From NCBI GenBank assembly GCA_015478645.1, contig JADMIL010000004.1, positions 41,942-105,941 of the forward strand: 64,000 nt of DNA. The letters run 5' to 3'. The notes beneath the pieces were generated by a model. That model was not told where the DNA came from, did not search any database, and was given only the letters and a program-made list of their open reading frames with translations. Made by a program: the position numbers and the translations under genes. The stretch comes from Candidatus Binataceae bacterium (GTDB taxonomy: Bacteria > Desulfobacterota > Binatia > Binatales > Binataceae). Shown in pieces: positions 55,062-63,929 of the stretch (positions are counted from its first letter, which is position 1; each line of letters opens with the position of its first letter).

Positions 55062-56075
55062 ATGGGAGCCGCTCCCCAAATTTCACCCAATGAACGCGTC
55101 ACCGATTTCCGCAAGACCTTCGCCCGCGCCGAGGCCGAGGTCGGGCGCGTAATCGTCGGCCATCGCGACGTTGTCCGCAAGCTGCTCACGGCGCTGTTTT
55201 GCGGCGGCCATATCCTGATCGAGGGCGTGCCCGGCCTGGGCAAGACGCTGATGGTCAAGACGGCCGCCGAAACCCTGGGCTTAAGCTTCAAGCGGATCCA
55301 GTTCACGCCCGACCTGATGCCCTCGGATATCGTCGGCACGCAGGTGCTGGCGGAGAGCGACGGCAAGCGCGAGTTCAACTTCAAGGCCGGACCAATCTTC
55401 GCCCACGTGGTGCTCGGCGACGAGATCAACCGGGCGACGCCCAAGACCCAGTCGGCGGTGCTCGAAGCGATGGAGGAGCGTCAGGTCACGGTCTTCGGCA
55501 CGACCTACCAGCTCGATCCGCCGTTCTTCGTGCTGGCGACGCAAAATCCGATCGAGCTCGAAGGCACCTATCCGCTGCCTGAGGCGCAGATGGATCGCTT
55601 TCTGTTCAAGGTCGTGCTCGGGCCGCCCAAGCCCGACGAATTGCGCGAGATTCTTACCCGCACGACCGGCGCCGCGACCTACAAGGTCCAATCGATCTTC
55701 GAGAGTGGGCTGGCGCCGCAGAAGATCGAGGCGCTCAAGGCGCTGGTGCGCGAGGTGATGGTCGGCGAGCCGATCGAGCGCTATATCATCGCGATCATGG
55801 GCGCCTGCACGCCGGGCGGTCCCGACGCGATTCCGGAGGTCTCGCAGTACCTGCGCTTCGGGCCGAGTCCGCGCGGCGCGCAATCGATCATCCTGTGCGC
55901 CAAGGTCAACGCGCTGCTCGAGGGGCGGGTGACGGTCAGCTACGAGGACGTCGAGGATGCGACGACTCCGGCGCTGCGCCATCGCCTGCTGCGCAACTTC
56001 CAGGCCGAGGCCGAAAACGTCAGCGCCGAAGCGATCCTCGAGCAGGCGCTCAAGCGCCTCAAGCGGCCGCGCTAG
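55062..56075 (+). CDS. moxR: MoxR-family AAA+ ATPase
   Basis: A 337-aa MoxR-type AAA+ ATPase. Walker A is LIEGVPGLGKTLMVKTAA (G55-T62). Walker B is VVLGDEINRATPKTQSAVLE (D120-E121), followed by the FVLATQNPIELEGTYPLPEA sensor and QMDRFLFKV arginine-finger region. The C-terminal lid has DVEDATTPALRHRLLRNF. MoxR ATPases work as chaperones or metal-insertion factors with vWA proteins, exactly the partners encoded downstream. AAGGAAGG precedes ATG 55062. Confidence 0.94.
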   Translation: MGAAPQISPNERVTDFRKTFARAEAEVGRVIVGHRDVVRKLLTALFCGGHILIEGVPGLGKTLMVKTAAETLGLSFKRIQFTPDLMPSDIVGTQVLAESDGKREFNFKAGPIFAHVVLGDEINRATPKTQSAVLEAMEERQVTVFGTTYQLDPPFFVLATQNPIELEGTYPLPEAQMDRFLFKVVLGPPKPDELREILTRTTGAATYKVQSIFESGLAPQKIEALKALVREVMVGEPIERYIIAIMGACTPGGPDAIPEVSQYLRFGPSPRGAQSIILCAKVNALLEGRVTVSYEDVEDATTPALRHRLLRNFQAEAENVSAEAILEQALKRLKRPR

Positions 56076-56079
56076 CGCG

Positions 56080-56979
56080 ATGCTTGGATTGCCCGAAGAG
56101 TTCACGCCGGAATTTATCGCCCGGCTCGATCAGCTGCGGATCAAGACGCGGCGCGAGTTCGCCGGCCTCGGCAAGGGGACGCATCTGTCGCCCCGGCGCG
56201 GATCGTCGCTGGAATTCAGCGACTTCCGCCACTACTCCGAGGGCGACGATTTCCGCTATATCGACTGGGGGCTCTACGGCCGCACCGACAAGCTCTACAT
56301 CAAGCTGTTCAAGGAGGAAGAAGACCTCCTGACCTATATTTTCATCGACGCCAGCGCCTCGATGGGCTATCCGGAGCGCGATCGCAAGTTCGGCGTGGCG
56401 GTCGCGACGGCGCTCGCGCTGGCCTATATCGCGCTGGCCTCGGGCGATCGCGTGATGATCCGGGTGCTCGCCGGCCGCGGTCATCCGCCGCCGCCGGCGT
56501 TCGTCGTCGGACGCCATCGGATCGTCGATCTGGCGCGCAGCCTGACCGCGATTGCGCCGGGCGGCGAAGTCGATCTGGCGCCGGCGCTGGCCCGCGAGAT
56601 GGTCGCAATCCGGCGCGCCGGCAAGGTCTTTCTGATCTCGGATTTCCTCATGATGCCGAATTCGGCGACCCGCGGCCTGGGCCTCTTCACCGCCGCCAAC
56701 ATGGACGTGACCGCCGTGCAGATTCTCGGCGGTGCCGAACTCGACGGCCAGGGGCTGGCGGGCGACGTCGAGGTGGTCGACGCGGAGAGCGGCGAGCGCG
56801 TGCGCGTCTCGATCGGCCAGCGCGAGCGCGATCAGTATCGCGACACGCTGCTGCGGCTGGCGCGCGAGATCAAGACCTTCTGCTTCCGCAACGGCCTGCA
56901 TTACACGCTCCACACCACCGACCGCGGCTTCCACGATTTCTTCGTGCGCGCGGCGACCGACCTCGGCCTCGTGCATTAG
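56080..56979 (+). CDS. DUF58 protein with vWA-like fold
   Basis: A 299-aa DUF58 protein. The hallmark RRGSSLEFSDFRHYSEGDDF / RYIDWGLYGRTDKLYIKLF is present (about 40-77). The C-terminal half is a vWA-like domain with a complete DxSxS site (FIDASASMGYP, D90-S92-S94). The start is at 56080, 4 bases after the MoxR stop, so the two are coupled. DUF58 proteins are the usual MoxR substrate or partner. No signal peptide is seen. Confidence 0.9.
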   Translation: MLGLPEEFTPEFIARLDQLRIKTRREFAGLGKGTHLSPRRGSSLEFSDFRHYSEGDDFRYIDWGLYGRTDKLYIKLFKEEEDLLTYIFIDASASMGYPERDRKFGVAVATALALAYIALASGDRVMIRVLAGRGHPPPPAFVVGRHRIVDLARSLTAIAPGGEVDLAPALAREMVAIRRAGKVFLISDFLMMPNSATRGLGLFTAANMDVTAVQILGGAELDGQGLAGDVEVVDAESGERVRVSIGQRERDQYRDTLLRLAREIKTFCFRNGLHYTLHTTDRGFHDFFVRAATDLGLVH

Positions 56980-56990
56980 AGCGCGCGACG

Positions 56991-58814
56991 ATGGGCTTCA
57001 ACCTGCTGGGCCTGCTCGAACCGGGTGCGCTCGCGTTCTTCGCGATCGTGCCCGCGCTGATTCTGGCCTATCTCGCGCGCGAGCGTCCGCGCCAGGCCAC
57101 GGTCTCGAGCGTGCTCGCCTTTCGCGCGCTGCATGTGATGCGCGGGCAACGCTTTGGCGGACGGCCGCGCTTCCCGTGGACCTTCTTTCTCGAATTGCTG
57201 GTGCTGTGCCTCGCGGTGCTCGCGATGGCGCGGCCGTACTTTCTGCGGCGCGGGAATCCGGTCGCCGTGGTGCTCGACAACTCGGCCGCGATGCAGGCGC
57301 TGACGCCCGCCGGCTCAAGCCGCATGGCCGGCGCGATCGCGGCCGTCGATGACGCGCTGGAGCATACCGCCGGCGCGGGCGAAGTGACGCTCTATCTCAC
57401 CGCCCCCGAGCCTCATCCGGTGGGCGGCGCGATGGCCGGCGGCGGCGCGGCGCGGGCCGCGATCGATCGGACGATAGCGATCGACGCGCCCAACGATCCG
57501 GCGGCCACCGCGGCGCTGCTCGCGCAGCTCAATGCCGACGGCCATCTGGGCCGGATTATCTTCGCCAGCTATCGCGCGGTCGCCACGCCGGTGCCGCCGC
57601 GGGTCACGCCGATGGTCATCGGCGATCCGATCGCCAACTACGCGATCGGCGCCTTTGCGCTGAGCCGCGAGACCTTCGGCGCGGCCGCCCTGCATGCGCG
57701 GATTACGCTCGCCAACTTCAGCCCGGCCACGCAGACCTTGCGCGTTACCGTGAGCGGCGACGGCAAACCGATCGGCAGCGCGCAGGCGATCGTCGCGGCG
57801 GGCGCGGCCACCACCGTCGAATTTCCCAACCTGCCACCGGCCAACATCTATCGCGCCGTGCTCGATCCGGCCGACGGCTTCATGCTCGACAACGTCGCCT
57901 ACGCGACCGGCTCCGCAGTGCGCGCGGTTGCCGTGCTGTTCATCAGCCCGACCCCGGCCGACGGCCAGAGCCTCGGCGCGATTCCCGGCCTGAGCGTGAC
58001 GACGCGCACGCCGGCCGCCTACACGCCGCGCGATCTGGCCAACGCCGACCTCGCGATATTCGAGTACACCGCGCCCAAGGAACTGCCCGCGCTCAATGCG
58101 CTGATCGTGATGCCGCCGCCGGGCGACCCGGTCTTCAATTTCGCTGTGACCGGCGCGCCACGCGTCGCGATCGCCGGATGGCCGACCACCGCCCGGCTGA
58201 CCGACGGGGTTAATTTCCGCCTGCTCAACCTGCGCGCGGGCGAGTATTTCGCCGAGCATCCGTGGATGCAGCCGGTCGTGACCGGCGACGGCGGCGGCCT
58301 GCTGCTGATCGGGCAGCGCGCGGGCCATCGTTACGTCGCCACCGGCTTCAATCCGTTTCCCTATCTCGGGCGTGGCAATCTGCCGATGTCGATCCTGACG
58401 CTCAACATGCTCGGCGACCTGGCCGGCTTCGGCGCGCGCAGCACCGGCTACCATACCGGCGAACCCTGGATCGTGCCGGCCGGGATCAAGGCGATCACGC
58501 TTCCGTCGGGCCGGCGCGTCACGGTCGCGCCGGGGATGCTGTTCAGCGCGGCCACGGCGCAGGGCGTCTACCGCCTCGTCGGAGCGGCGGGTGTGGCCAC
58601 GCCCCGCGCCGTCAATCTGGCCGACCTCACGGTCTCGGATCTGCAAAACGCGCCGCCGATCAGTATCGCGGCCGCGGTTGCCGAGCCGGGCACTGCGGCC
58701 GCATCGATCGTCCGCGCGCCGCTCGCCGCCGATCTGCTGATCGTGATCATTCTTTTGATCGTGGCTGAATCGATCGTGGTCTACCGGCGCCGCCGGATGC
58801 TCGTGGCGCAATGA
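56991..58814 (+). CDS. BatA-like membrane protein with degenerate vWA domain
   Basis: A 607-aa membrane protein of the aerotolerance BatA/BatB type. The N-terminal segment is LGLLEPGALAFFAIVPALIL, then a second helix (FFLELLVLCLAVLAMARPYF) and a vWA domain whose MIDAS reads VVLDNSAAM instead of DxSxS, so metal binding is doubtful. A large periplasmic beta-rich region (about 200-560) precedes a C-terminal helix (ADLLIVIILLIVAESIVVY). It stands 12 bases after DUF58 and overlaps the next vWA gene by 4 bases (58811-58814). It probably acts as the membrane scaffold of the MoxR complex. Confidence 0.82.
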   Translation: MGFNLLGLLEPGALAFFAIVPALILAYLARERPRQATVSSVLAFRALHVMRGQRFGGRPRFPWTFFLELLVLCLAVLAMARPYFLRRGNPVAVVLDNSAAMQALTPAGSSRMAGAIAAVDDALEHTAGAGEVTLYLTAPEPHPVGGAMAGGGAARAAIDRTIAIDAPNDPAATAALLAQLNADGHLGRIIFASYRAVATPVPPRVTPMVIGDPIANYAIGAFALSRETFGAAALHARITLANFSPATQTLRVTVSGDGKPIGSAQAIVAAGAATTVEFPNLPPANIYRAVLDPADGFMLDNVAYATGSAVRAVAVLFISPTPADGQSLGAIPGLSVTTRTPAAYTPRDLANADLAIFEYTAPKELPALNALIVMPPPGDPVFNFAVTGAPRVAIAGWPTTARLTDGVNFRLLNLRAGEYFAEHPWMQPVVTGDGGGLLLIGQRAGHRYVATGFNPFPYLGRGNLPMSILTLNMLGDLAGFGARSTGYHTGEPWIVPAGIKAITLPSGRRVTVAPGMLFSAATAQGVYRLVGAAGVATPRAVNLADLTVSDLQNAPPISIAAAVAEPGTAAASIVRAPLAADLLIVIILLIVAESIVVYRRRRMLVAQ

Positions 58815-61408
58815 ACGCCGCCGCTTTCGCCAGCGCCGTCGGGTGGCCGATCAAGGGTCTCACCCTGGGCCGTCCCGACGCGCTCTACCTGCTCGGCGCG
58901 ATCGCCATTTTGCTGGTCTGGTGGCTCTGGCAGGCGCGCACGCCGGCACGCTGCGCCGCGCCGCTGCTGCGCGCGATCGTGCTCGCGCTGTTCGTCGGCG
59001 CGCTGGCCGATCCGCAAAGCGTGATGCGCTCCGAGGGCACGACGCATCCCGCATTGATCGACGCGTCGGCGAGTATCACGCCCGCGATGCGCGAGTTTAC
59101 CGCGGGGCTGCTGCGCGATTCGCTCAAGCTGCGCGCCGGCGACCCCGCGATCATGTTTGGCGCGGCGCCGGTCGCCGCGACGGTCGGCGGCGCGATTGAC
59201 GCGCTCGGATCGCCCGCCGGATGCTCCGGATGCGCGCCGGGCGCGACCAATCTCGAAGCGGCGCTCGACAAAATCGCGGCCGACCCCGCCGCGCGCGGCG
59301 GACCGGTCGTGCTGGTGACCGACGGCTGGGAGAATCGCGGCGACGCGGCCAACGCGGTCAGCGCGCTGCGCGCCGCCGGGATCGTGCTTGACATCTTCAC
59401 ACCGCCCGGCGCGCATTCGATTCCCAACATTGCGATGACCGGGATCAACCTGCCGCCGGCGCTCGAGAAGGCCGCCCCGTTCGAACTCGGCGTCGCCATG
59501 GAAAATCTCAACGCCGCGCCGGCCCCCGGCACTATCTCGATTTACCGCAACGGCACGCTGCTCGACGATCGCGCCGTGACCCTCGCGCCCGGCCAGACCC
59601 GCTACGACTTTCCGGTCCACACCGAGGCCGCCGGCCTGGTCGGCTACCGGGCGGTGTTCAAGCCGTTCAACCCGGCCGACGATGTTTATGCGGAAGACGA
59701 CGCGCTCGACGGCTGGGTCGGTATCGGCGCGCAGCGCAAGGTTCTGATCCTGACCGATTCGGCGCGCGACTCGAGCCGGCTGGAGAGTGTCGTGCGCGCG
59801 ATGGGCATGGATCCGACGACGGTGACCATCGCCAGCGGCCAATGGAACGGATCGCCCAAGGGCTTCGACGCGGTCCTGATCAACAACCTCGCGCGCGCGC
59901 GCATCGCACCGGCGGCGCAGGCCGCATTAGCCCAGTACGTGACCGACGGCGGCTCGCTCGCGATGGTCGGCGGCGACCAGAGCTTCGGGCTCGGCGGATG
60001 GCAGGACAGTCCGCTGGCGCGCGTGATGCCGGTCGTGATGCGTCCGCCGCAGCGGCGCGAACGCACGCGCGCGCTGGTCCTGATCATCGACAAGTCGGGC
60101 TCGATGGGCCGCAGCCAGAAACTCGAGTACGCCAAGGCCGCCGCGCTGACCGTGACCAGGACCATGAGCGACAGCGACCTGATGAGCGTGATCGGCTTCG
60201 ACTCGCAGCCCTTCGTGGTGATTCCGCTCGAGCCGCTGAGCCAGAGCCGCCCGTACTTCAGCGAGCTGGTCGGCCGCCTCAAGGCGCGCGGCACGACTTT
60301 TCTGCTGCCCGCGATCCAGGAGGCCGAACGCGCGCTGGCCCAGAGCGGCGCGGCGATCAAGCACGTGGTCATCCTGACCGACGGCGAAACCGGCGGCACC
60401 GCCGCGATGTACTACGATCTGATCTCGACCATGCATCGCGAGGGCGGCGTCACCATCTCGACGATCGCGATCGGGCGCGAGGCCAACGTCGGCCTGCTCC
60501 AGGCGATCAGCAACTACGGCGGCGGCGGCTTCTATCAGACCGATAGTGCCGCGAATCTGCCGCAACTGTTTCTCGAAGACGTGCGCCAGCGCGGCGGCGA
60601 CACCACGATGGTCGAAAAGGACTTCGTGCCCTATACCACCGCGCCCGATCCGATTCTCAAGGATCTCGCCGGCCGCCAGTTGCCGGCGCTCAAGGGCTTC
60701 GTCGCGACCGACCTCAAGCCGGGCGCCACGCTGAGCGTCTTCGTCAATAGCGCGGGCGTGCGCGCGCCGGTGGTCGCGGGCTGGAAATTCGGCGCGGGCA
60801 AGGCGCTGGCCGTCACCACCGACGCCAGCGGGCGCTGGTCCTCGCGCTGGATCGACAACGGCGTCTTCGGTCCGGTGTGGGACAAGCTGGTCGCCTGGAT
60901 GACCCCCGCGACCGCGGCCGCGGAGACTTACGCCGTCGCCCTCGGCTACCATGCCGGGCGTATCGAAATCCGCCTGACTGATTACAGCGATAATCCGCAG
61001 ACCACCGCGCGGCCGCTCGGCGCGATTGTCACGGCGCCCGGCGGCGCGCGGGCCGAAGCAATCCTGGCGCAGGACGGCCCCGGCGAGCTTGCCGGCAGTT
61101 TCGCCGCGGCGACGCCCGGCAATTATTATATCGCGCTGCAGCCGGCGCGCGGCTCGGGGCAGACCTTTCCGCCGCTGGCCTACACCGTCAGCGCCGCCGC
61201 CGGCGCCGAATTGCCGCGCCCGGAGCCCAATTACGGCCTGCTCGAAGATCTCGCTTCGGCCACCGGCGGACGCCTCAATCCGGCGCTCAGCGATGTCGCC
61301 ATGACCCGGCCGCGCTTCGCGCACAGCGTCCCGCTCACCCCGTACCTGGTGGTGACCGCGATGATCCTGTTGATTGGCGAGGCGCTCATCCGCCGGCTGA
61401 CATTTTGA
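58811..61408 (+). CDS. Large membrane protein with two vWA domains and a GATase-like domain
   Basis: An 865-aa protein. The N-terminus carries helices (about 25-43 and 51-66) and a first vWA-type MIDAS (LIDASASITP, D84-S86-S88) with VVLVTDGWENRGD. A GATase-like fold (AQYVTDGGSLAMVGGDQSFG) follows near 375-400. A second, complete vWA domain follows: LVLIIDKSGSMGRSQKLEYA (D427-S429-S431) and KHVVILTDGETGG (D524). A beta-rich part follows and the C-terminal helix (YLVVTAMILLIGEALIRRL) anchors it. This double-vWA plus amidotransferase-like plan is known from MoxR/Bat clusters. It overlaps the BatA-like gene by 4 bases. The likely role is envelope protein assembly or stress tolerance. Confidence 0.85.
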   Translation: MNAAAFASAVGWPIKGLTLGRPDALYLLGAIAILLVWWLWQARTPARCAAPLLRAIVLALFVGALADPQSVMRSEGTTHPALIDASASITPAMREFTAGLLRDSLKLRAGDPAIMFGAAPVAATVGGAIDALGSPAGCSGCAPGATNLEAALDKIAADPAARGGPVVLVTDGWENRGDAANAVSALRAAGIVLDIFTPPGAHSIPNIAMTGINLPPALEKAAPFELGVAMENLNAAPAPGTISIYRNGTLLDDRAVTLAPGQTRYDFPVHTEAAGLVGYRAVFKPFNPADDVYAEDDALDGWVGIGAQRKVLILTDSARDSSRLESVVRAMGMDPTTVTIASGQWNGSPKGFDAVLINNLARARIAPAAQAALAQYVTDGGSLAMVGGDQSFGLGGWQDSPLARVMPVVMRPPQRRERTRALVLIIDKSGSMGRSQKLEYAKAAALTVTRTMSDSDLMSVIGFDSQPFVVIPLEPLSQSRPYFSELVGRLKARGTTFLLPAIQEAERALAQSGAAIKHVVILTDGETGGTAAMYYDLISTMHREGGVTISTIAIGREANVGLLQAISNYGGGGFYQTDSAANLPQLFLEDVRQRGGDTTMVEKDFVPYTTAPDPILKDLAGRQLPALKGFVATDLKPGATLSVFVNSAGVRAPVVAGWKFGAGKALAVTTDASGRWSSRWIDNGVFGPVWDKLVAWMTPATAAAETYAVALGYHAGRIEIRLTDYSDNPQTTARPLGAIVTAPGGARAEAILAQDGPGELAGSFAAATPGNYYIALQPARGSGQTFPPLAYTVSAAAGAELPRPEPNYGLLEDLASATGGRLNPALSDVAMTRPRFAHSVPLTPYLVVTAMILLIGEALIRRLTF

Positions 61409-61430
61409 GTAATCGTCTTGAGTAATCGTC
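61405..61430. repeat. 13-bp tandem duplication at the end of the vWA gene
   Basis: TTGAGTAATCGTC occurs twice in tandem (61405-61417, 61418-61430). The first copy contains the vWA stop codon TGA at 61406-61408. It resembles the small tandem duplication upstream of MoxR. No function is evident. Confidence 0.85.
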
Positions 61431-61464
61431 AATCATCAGTCGATATGCAATCATGCAGTGACCA

Positions 61465-62019
61465 ATGAGCAACGACGATCCCATCGAACCTAATCATCAC
61501 TTGCAGCATAAGTACCCCGCCAACGTCCGCTTCTGTGGACTATGCGGGGGCGCGATGGAACTGCGGCCGGTGCTGCCCGATCGGCGGCGCTTCAAGGTCT
61601 GCACGGTTTGCGGGTTCGTCGATTTCCCCAGCCCCAAGCTGGTCGCGGGCTGTCTGGTGATCGACGACGGCCGCGTCCTGCTGCTGCGCCGTGGAATCGT
61701 GCCGCGCCTGGGCTACTGGACGTTTCCCGGTGGCTACGTCGATCTTGGCGAGTCACCGCTCGCAGCGGCGATCCGCGAAACAGCCGAAGAGGTCGGAATG
61801 ATGGTCCTTCCCAGGCGCCTGCTCGGCCTCTACGCCGACCCGATCAATCCGACCGCGGCGGTCGCGGTCTACCTGGCGCAGCCGGGCGCCGAGGCGCCGG
61901 GGCTCTCGTATGAAGCGGCCGAGGTCCGCTACTTCGCACCCGACGAAATCCCGTGGGACGATCTCGCCTTCCACACGACGCACGCCGCGCTCACCGATTG
62001 GGTCGCGATCGCGCGCTGA
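61465..62019 (+). CDS. NUDIX hydrolase with N-terminal zinc ribbon
   Basis: A 184-aa NUDIX hydrolase. The N-terminal zinc ribbon has FCGLCGG (C24, C27) and VCTVCGF (C46, C49). The NUDIX box GGYVDLGESPLAAAIRETAE EVG follows (about 93-115), with the catalytic Glu residues in place. The layout resembles NADH/ADP-ribose-type NUDIX enzymes with a ribbon. It probably cleaves a nucleoside diphosphate derivative. Substrate is not predictable. It follows the vWA operon by 56 bases. Confidence 0.88.
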   Translation: MSNDDPIEPNHHLQHKYPANVRFCGLCGGAMELRPVLPDRRRFKVCTVCGFVDFPSPKLVAGCLVIDDGRVLLLRRGIVPRLGYWTFPGGYVDLGESPLAAAIRETAEEVGMMVLPRRLLGLYADPINPTAAVAVYLAQPGAEAPGLSYEAAEVRYFAPDEIPWDDLAFHTTHAALTDWVAIAR

Positions 62020-62083
62020 GCGCCGTGGCGGGAGGCCGTCGCTGCGCGATTGATCGCCGCGCCGCCGGTTGACGCCCCCCGCA

Positions 62084-63856
62084 CTAAGCGCGATCGGCGG
62101 CCGGCCGCACCGGCTGGCGATCGAACGCGGCCGCGACCGTGGCGATCGTGTCGGCCTCGTCGGCGCCCTTGTCGCTGCGCACGCCGACGATGCGTGCGAA
62201 GCGCAGCGCCATCCCGCCGGCGTACTGCGGACTGCGCTGGATATCGCTGTAGGCGACCTCGACCACCACCTCCGGGCGCACGCTCACCCGGCCACCCTGC
62301 TCGCCGGTCTTGAGCGCGAGCAGGCGCTCGGTCATCGCGCGGAAGTCGTCGTCGGTCAGCCCCTTGAAGGTCTTGCCCACGGCGATCAACGCACCGTCAC
62401 GTTCGTCGCGCGCCGCCAGATGGTAGTTCGAGAGCCATCCGTGGCGCCGCCCGTAGCCCCATTCGGCCGCGACGATCACCAGGTCGAGCGTGCGCACGCT
62501 CTTGATCTTGAGCCATCCGCGGCCGCGCACGCCGGGCATGTAGGTGCTCGCGAGCGCCTTGGCGACGATCCCTTCGTAGCCCACCGCGATCGCCCGCGCG
62601 TAGAATTGCTGGCCCTCGGCGAGCGACGCCGGCGTGCAATGGCCAGCCACGCCGAGGCCGTGAGTCTCGGCGATTTCGGTCAACGCGGCGTAACGTTCAG
62701 CATAGGGTGCGTCGATCAGTAATTCGCCGTCGAGCGCCATCAGATCGAATAGGTACAGGGCCACCGGCTGCGCGTCGCGCATCCGCTCGACGTCGTGCAC
62801 GCGGCCGAACCGGCGCATCACTTCCTGAAACGCGAGCGGGCGGCCGGCGGCGTCGACCGCGATCACTTCGCCGTCGAAGATCGCGCGGCGCGGGCCGATA
62901 CGCGCGGCGCTCTCGACCACTTCGGGCAGGCTAGCCGTGATCTCATTGAGGCGGCGCGAATAGATCCGCACGGCGCCGTCCGCGCAATGAATCTGCACGC
63001 GCGCGCCGTCGAGCTTATGTTCGAGCGCCAGGCGATCACCGAGCAGGCGAAAGACCTCGGCCACGTTGGGCGCCGGTTGCGCGAGCATCGGCTTGATCGG
63101 CCGGATCTGCCGCGCACCGTCGCGCGGCGCGGACTGCGCCGGGCGCGCAATCGCGGCGACGGTCTCCGCGGCAGCGTCCGCCGCCGCGTCCCGCGCGGGT
63201 GCGTCCGGCGCGGTCGTCTGCGGGCCGAGCACCGACGACGGTTCGCGCAGCGCGCGGACCACGCGGCCGACGTCGCCCTCGAGCATATTGATCCGGCGCA
63301 CCTCGGCGACCGGCCGCGCCGCCATCTTCGCGATCGCCTCGAGCATCAGGCCTTCGCTCATCCCATGGCGCATCTCGCCGATCAGAACTTTGGCCAGGTA
63401 CTGGCCTTCGAGCACGCTCATCCGCTCGAACAGCGCGCGCAGCGCGTCGAGCTTGCGCCGGCGCGAGTTGCGCCCTTCGATCTCCGCCATCTCGATAAAG
63501 CCGCGCGCGACTTCGGCCAGGGTCAATGCGGGTTCGGGCTCGGCCGGACGCAACCGCAACAACATCGCGATCGCCTCGCCGAAATCGACCGCCGCGGCGA
63601 AGATCTCCTCGCCCTGGTCCGCGCCGCCGGTCATCGCCGCGACGATTTTCCACACCGCGCGGCCGCTGACCTGAAGCCGGGCCGTGCCGCCCTGGGCGAG
63701 CGTGCGGCCGACCATGAAGCGCGCGGCGATCGCGGCCTCGCCGGGGTCCAGCCGGGCCAGAAATTCACCCGCCAGCTCAGCCATCTGCAGGCGGCTCTGG
63801 GTCTGGCCGAGCGCCTGGCAGACCAGCGCGAATTCATAAAACGAGGGCACCTCCAA
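62084..63856 (-). CDS. ATP-dependent DNA ligase (archaeal/eukaryotic type)
   Basis: A 590-aa ligase that seals nicks using ATP. The N-terminal DNA-binding region (about 1-210) has MSEGLMLEAIAKMAARPVAE. An Ala/Asp/Thr-rich linker (about 213-248) joins it to the nucleotidyltransferase domain with the catalytic Lys 281 in LEHKLDGARVQIHCADG (KxDG). It also has IFDGEVIAVD, LFDLMALDG, YEGIVAKALAS and WLKIKSVRTLDLVIVAAEWG. The C-terminal OB-fold has VVVEVAYSDIQRSPQYAGGM. No Ku or LigD gene is visible beside it, so its repair role is open. Bacteria normally replicate with an NAD-dependent ligase, not seen in this window. Confidence 0.92.
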   Translation of the reverse strand: MEVPSFYEFALVCQALGQTQSRLQMAELAGEFLARLDPGEAAIAARFMVGRTLAQGGTARLQVSGRAVWKIVAAMTGGADQGEEIFAAAVDFGEAIAMLLRLRPAEPEPALTLAEVARGFIEMAEIEGRNSRRRKLDALRALFERMSVLEGQYLAKVLIGEMRHGMSEGLMLEAIAKMAARPVAEVRRINMLEGDVGRVVRALREPSSVLGPQTTAPDAPARDAAADAAAETVAAIARPAQSAPRDGARQIRPIKPMLAQPAPNVAEVFRLLGDRLALEHKLDGARVQIHCADGAVRIYSRRLNEITASLPEVVESAARIGPRRAIFDGEVIAVDAAGRPLAFQEVMRRFGRVHDVERMRDAQPVALYLFDLMALDGELLIDAPYAERYAALTEIAETHGLGVAGHCTPASLAEGQQFYARAIAVGYEGIVAKALASTYMPGVRGRGWLKIKSVRTLDLVIVAAEWGYGRRHGWLSNYHLAARDERDGALIAVGKTFKGLTDDDFRAMTERLLALKTGEQGGRVSVRPEVVVEVAYSDIQRSPQYAGGMALRFARIVGVRSDKGADEADTIATVAAAFDRQPVRPAADRA

Positions 63857-63929
63857 AGAATAAGCGCGCGGGGCGCGGCGAGCGCAATAGCGCCGCGACG
63901 TCTGTGAGGTGGGGACTCAGGCCGCGCCG

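Noticed and set aside
59927..61432. 501-codon - strand frame opposite the double-vWA gene
   Set aside because: Mirror frame with no ribosome site or recognisable domain.
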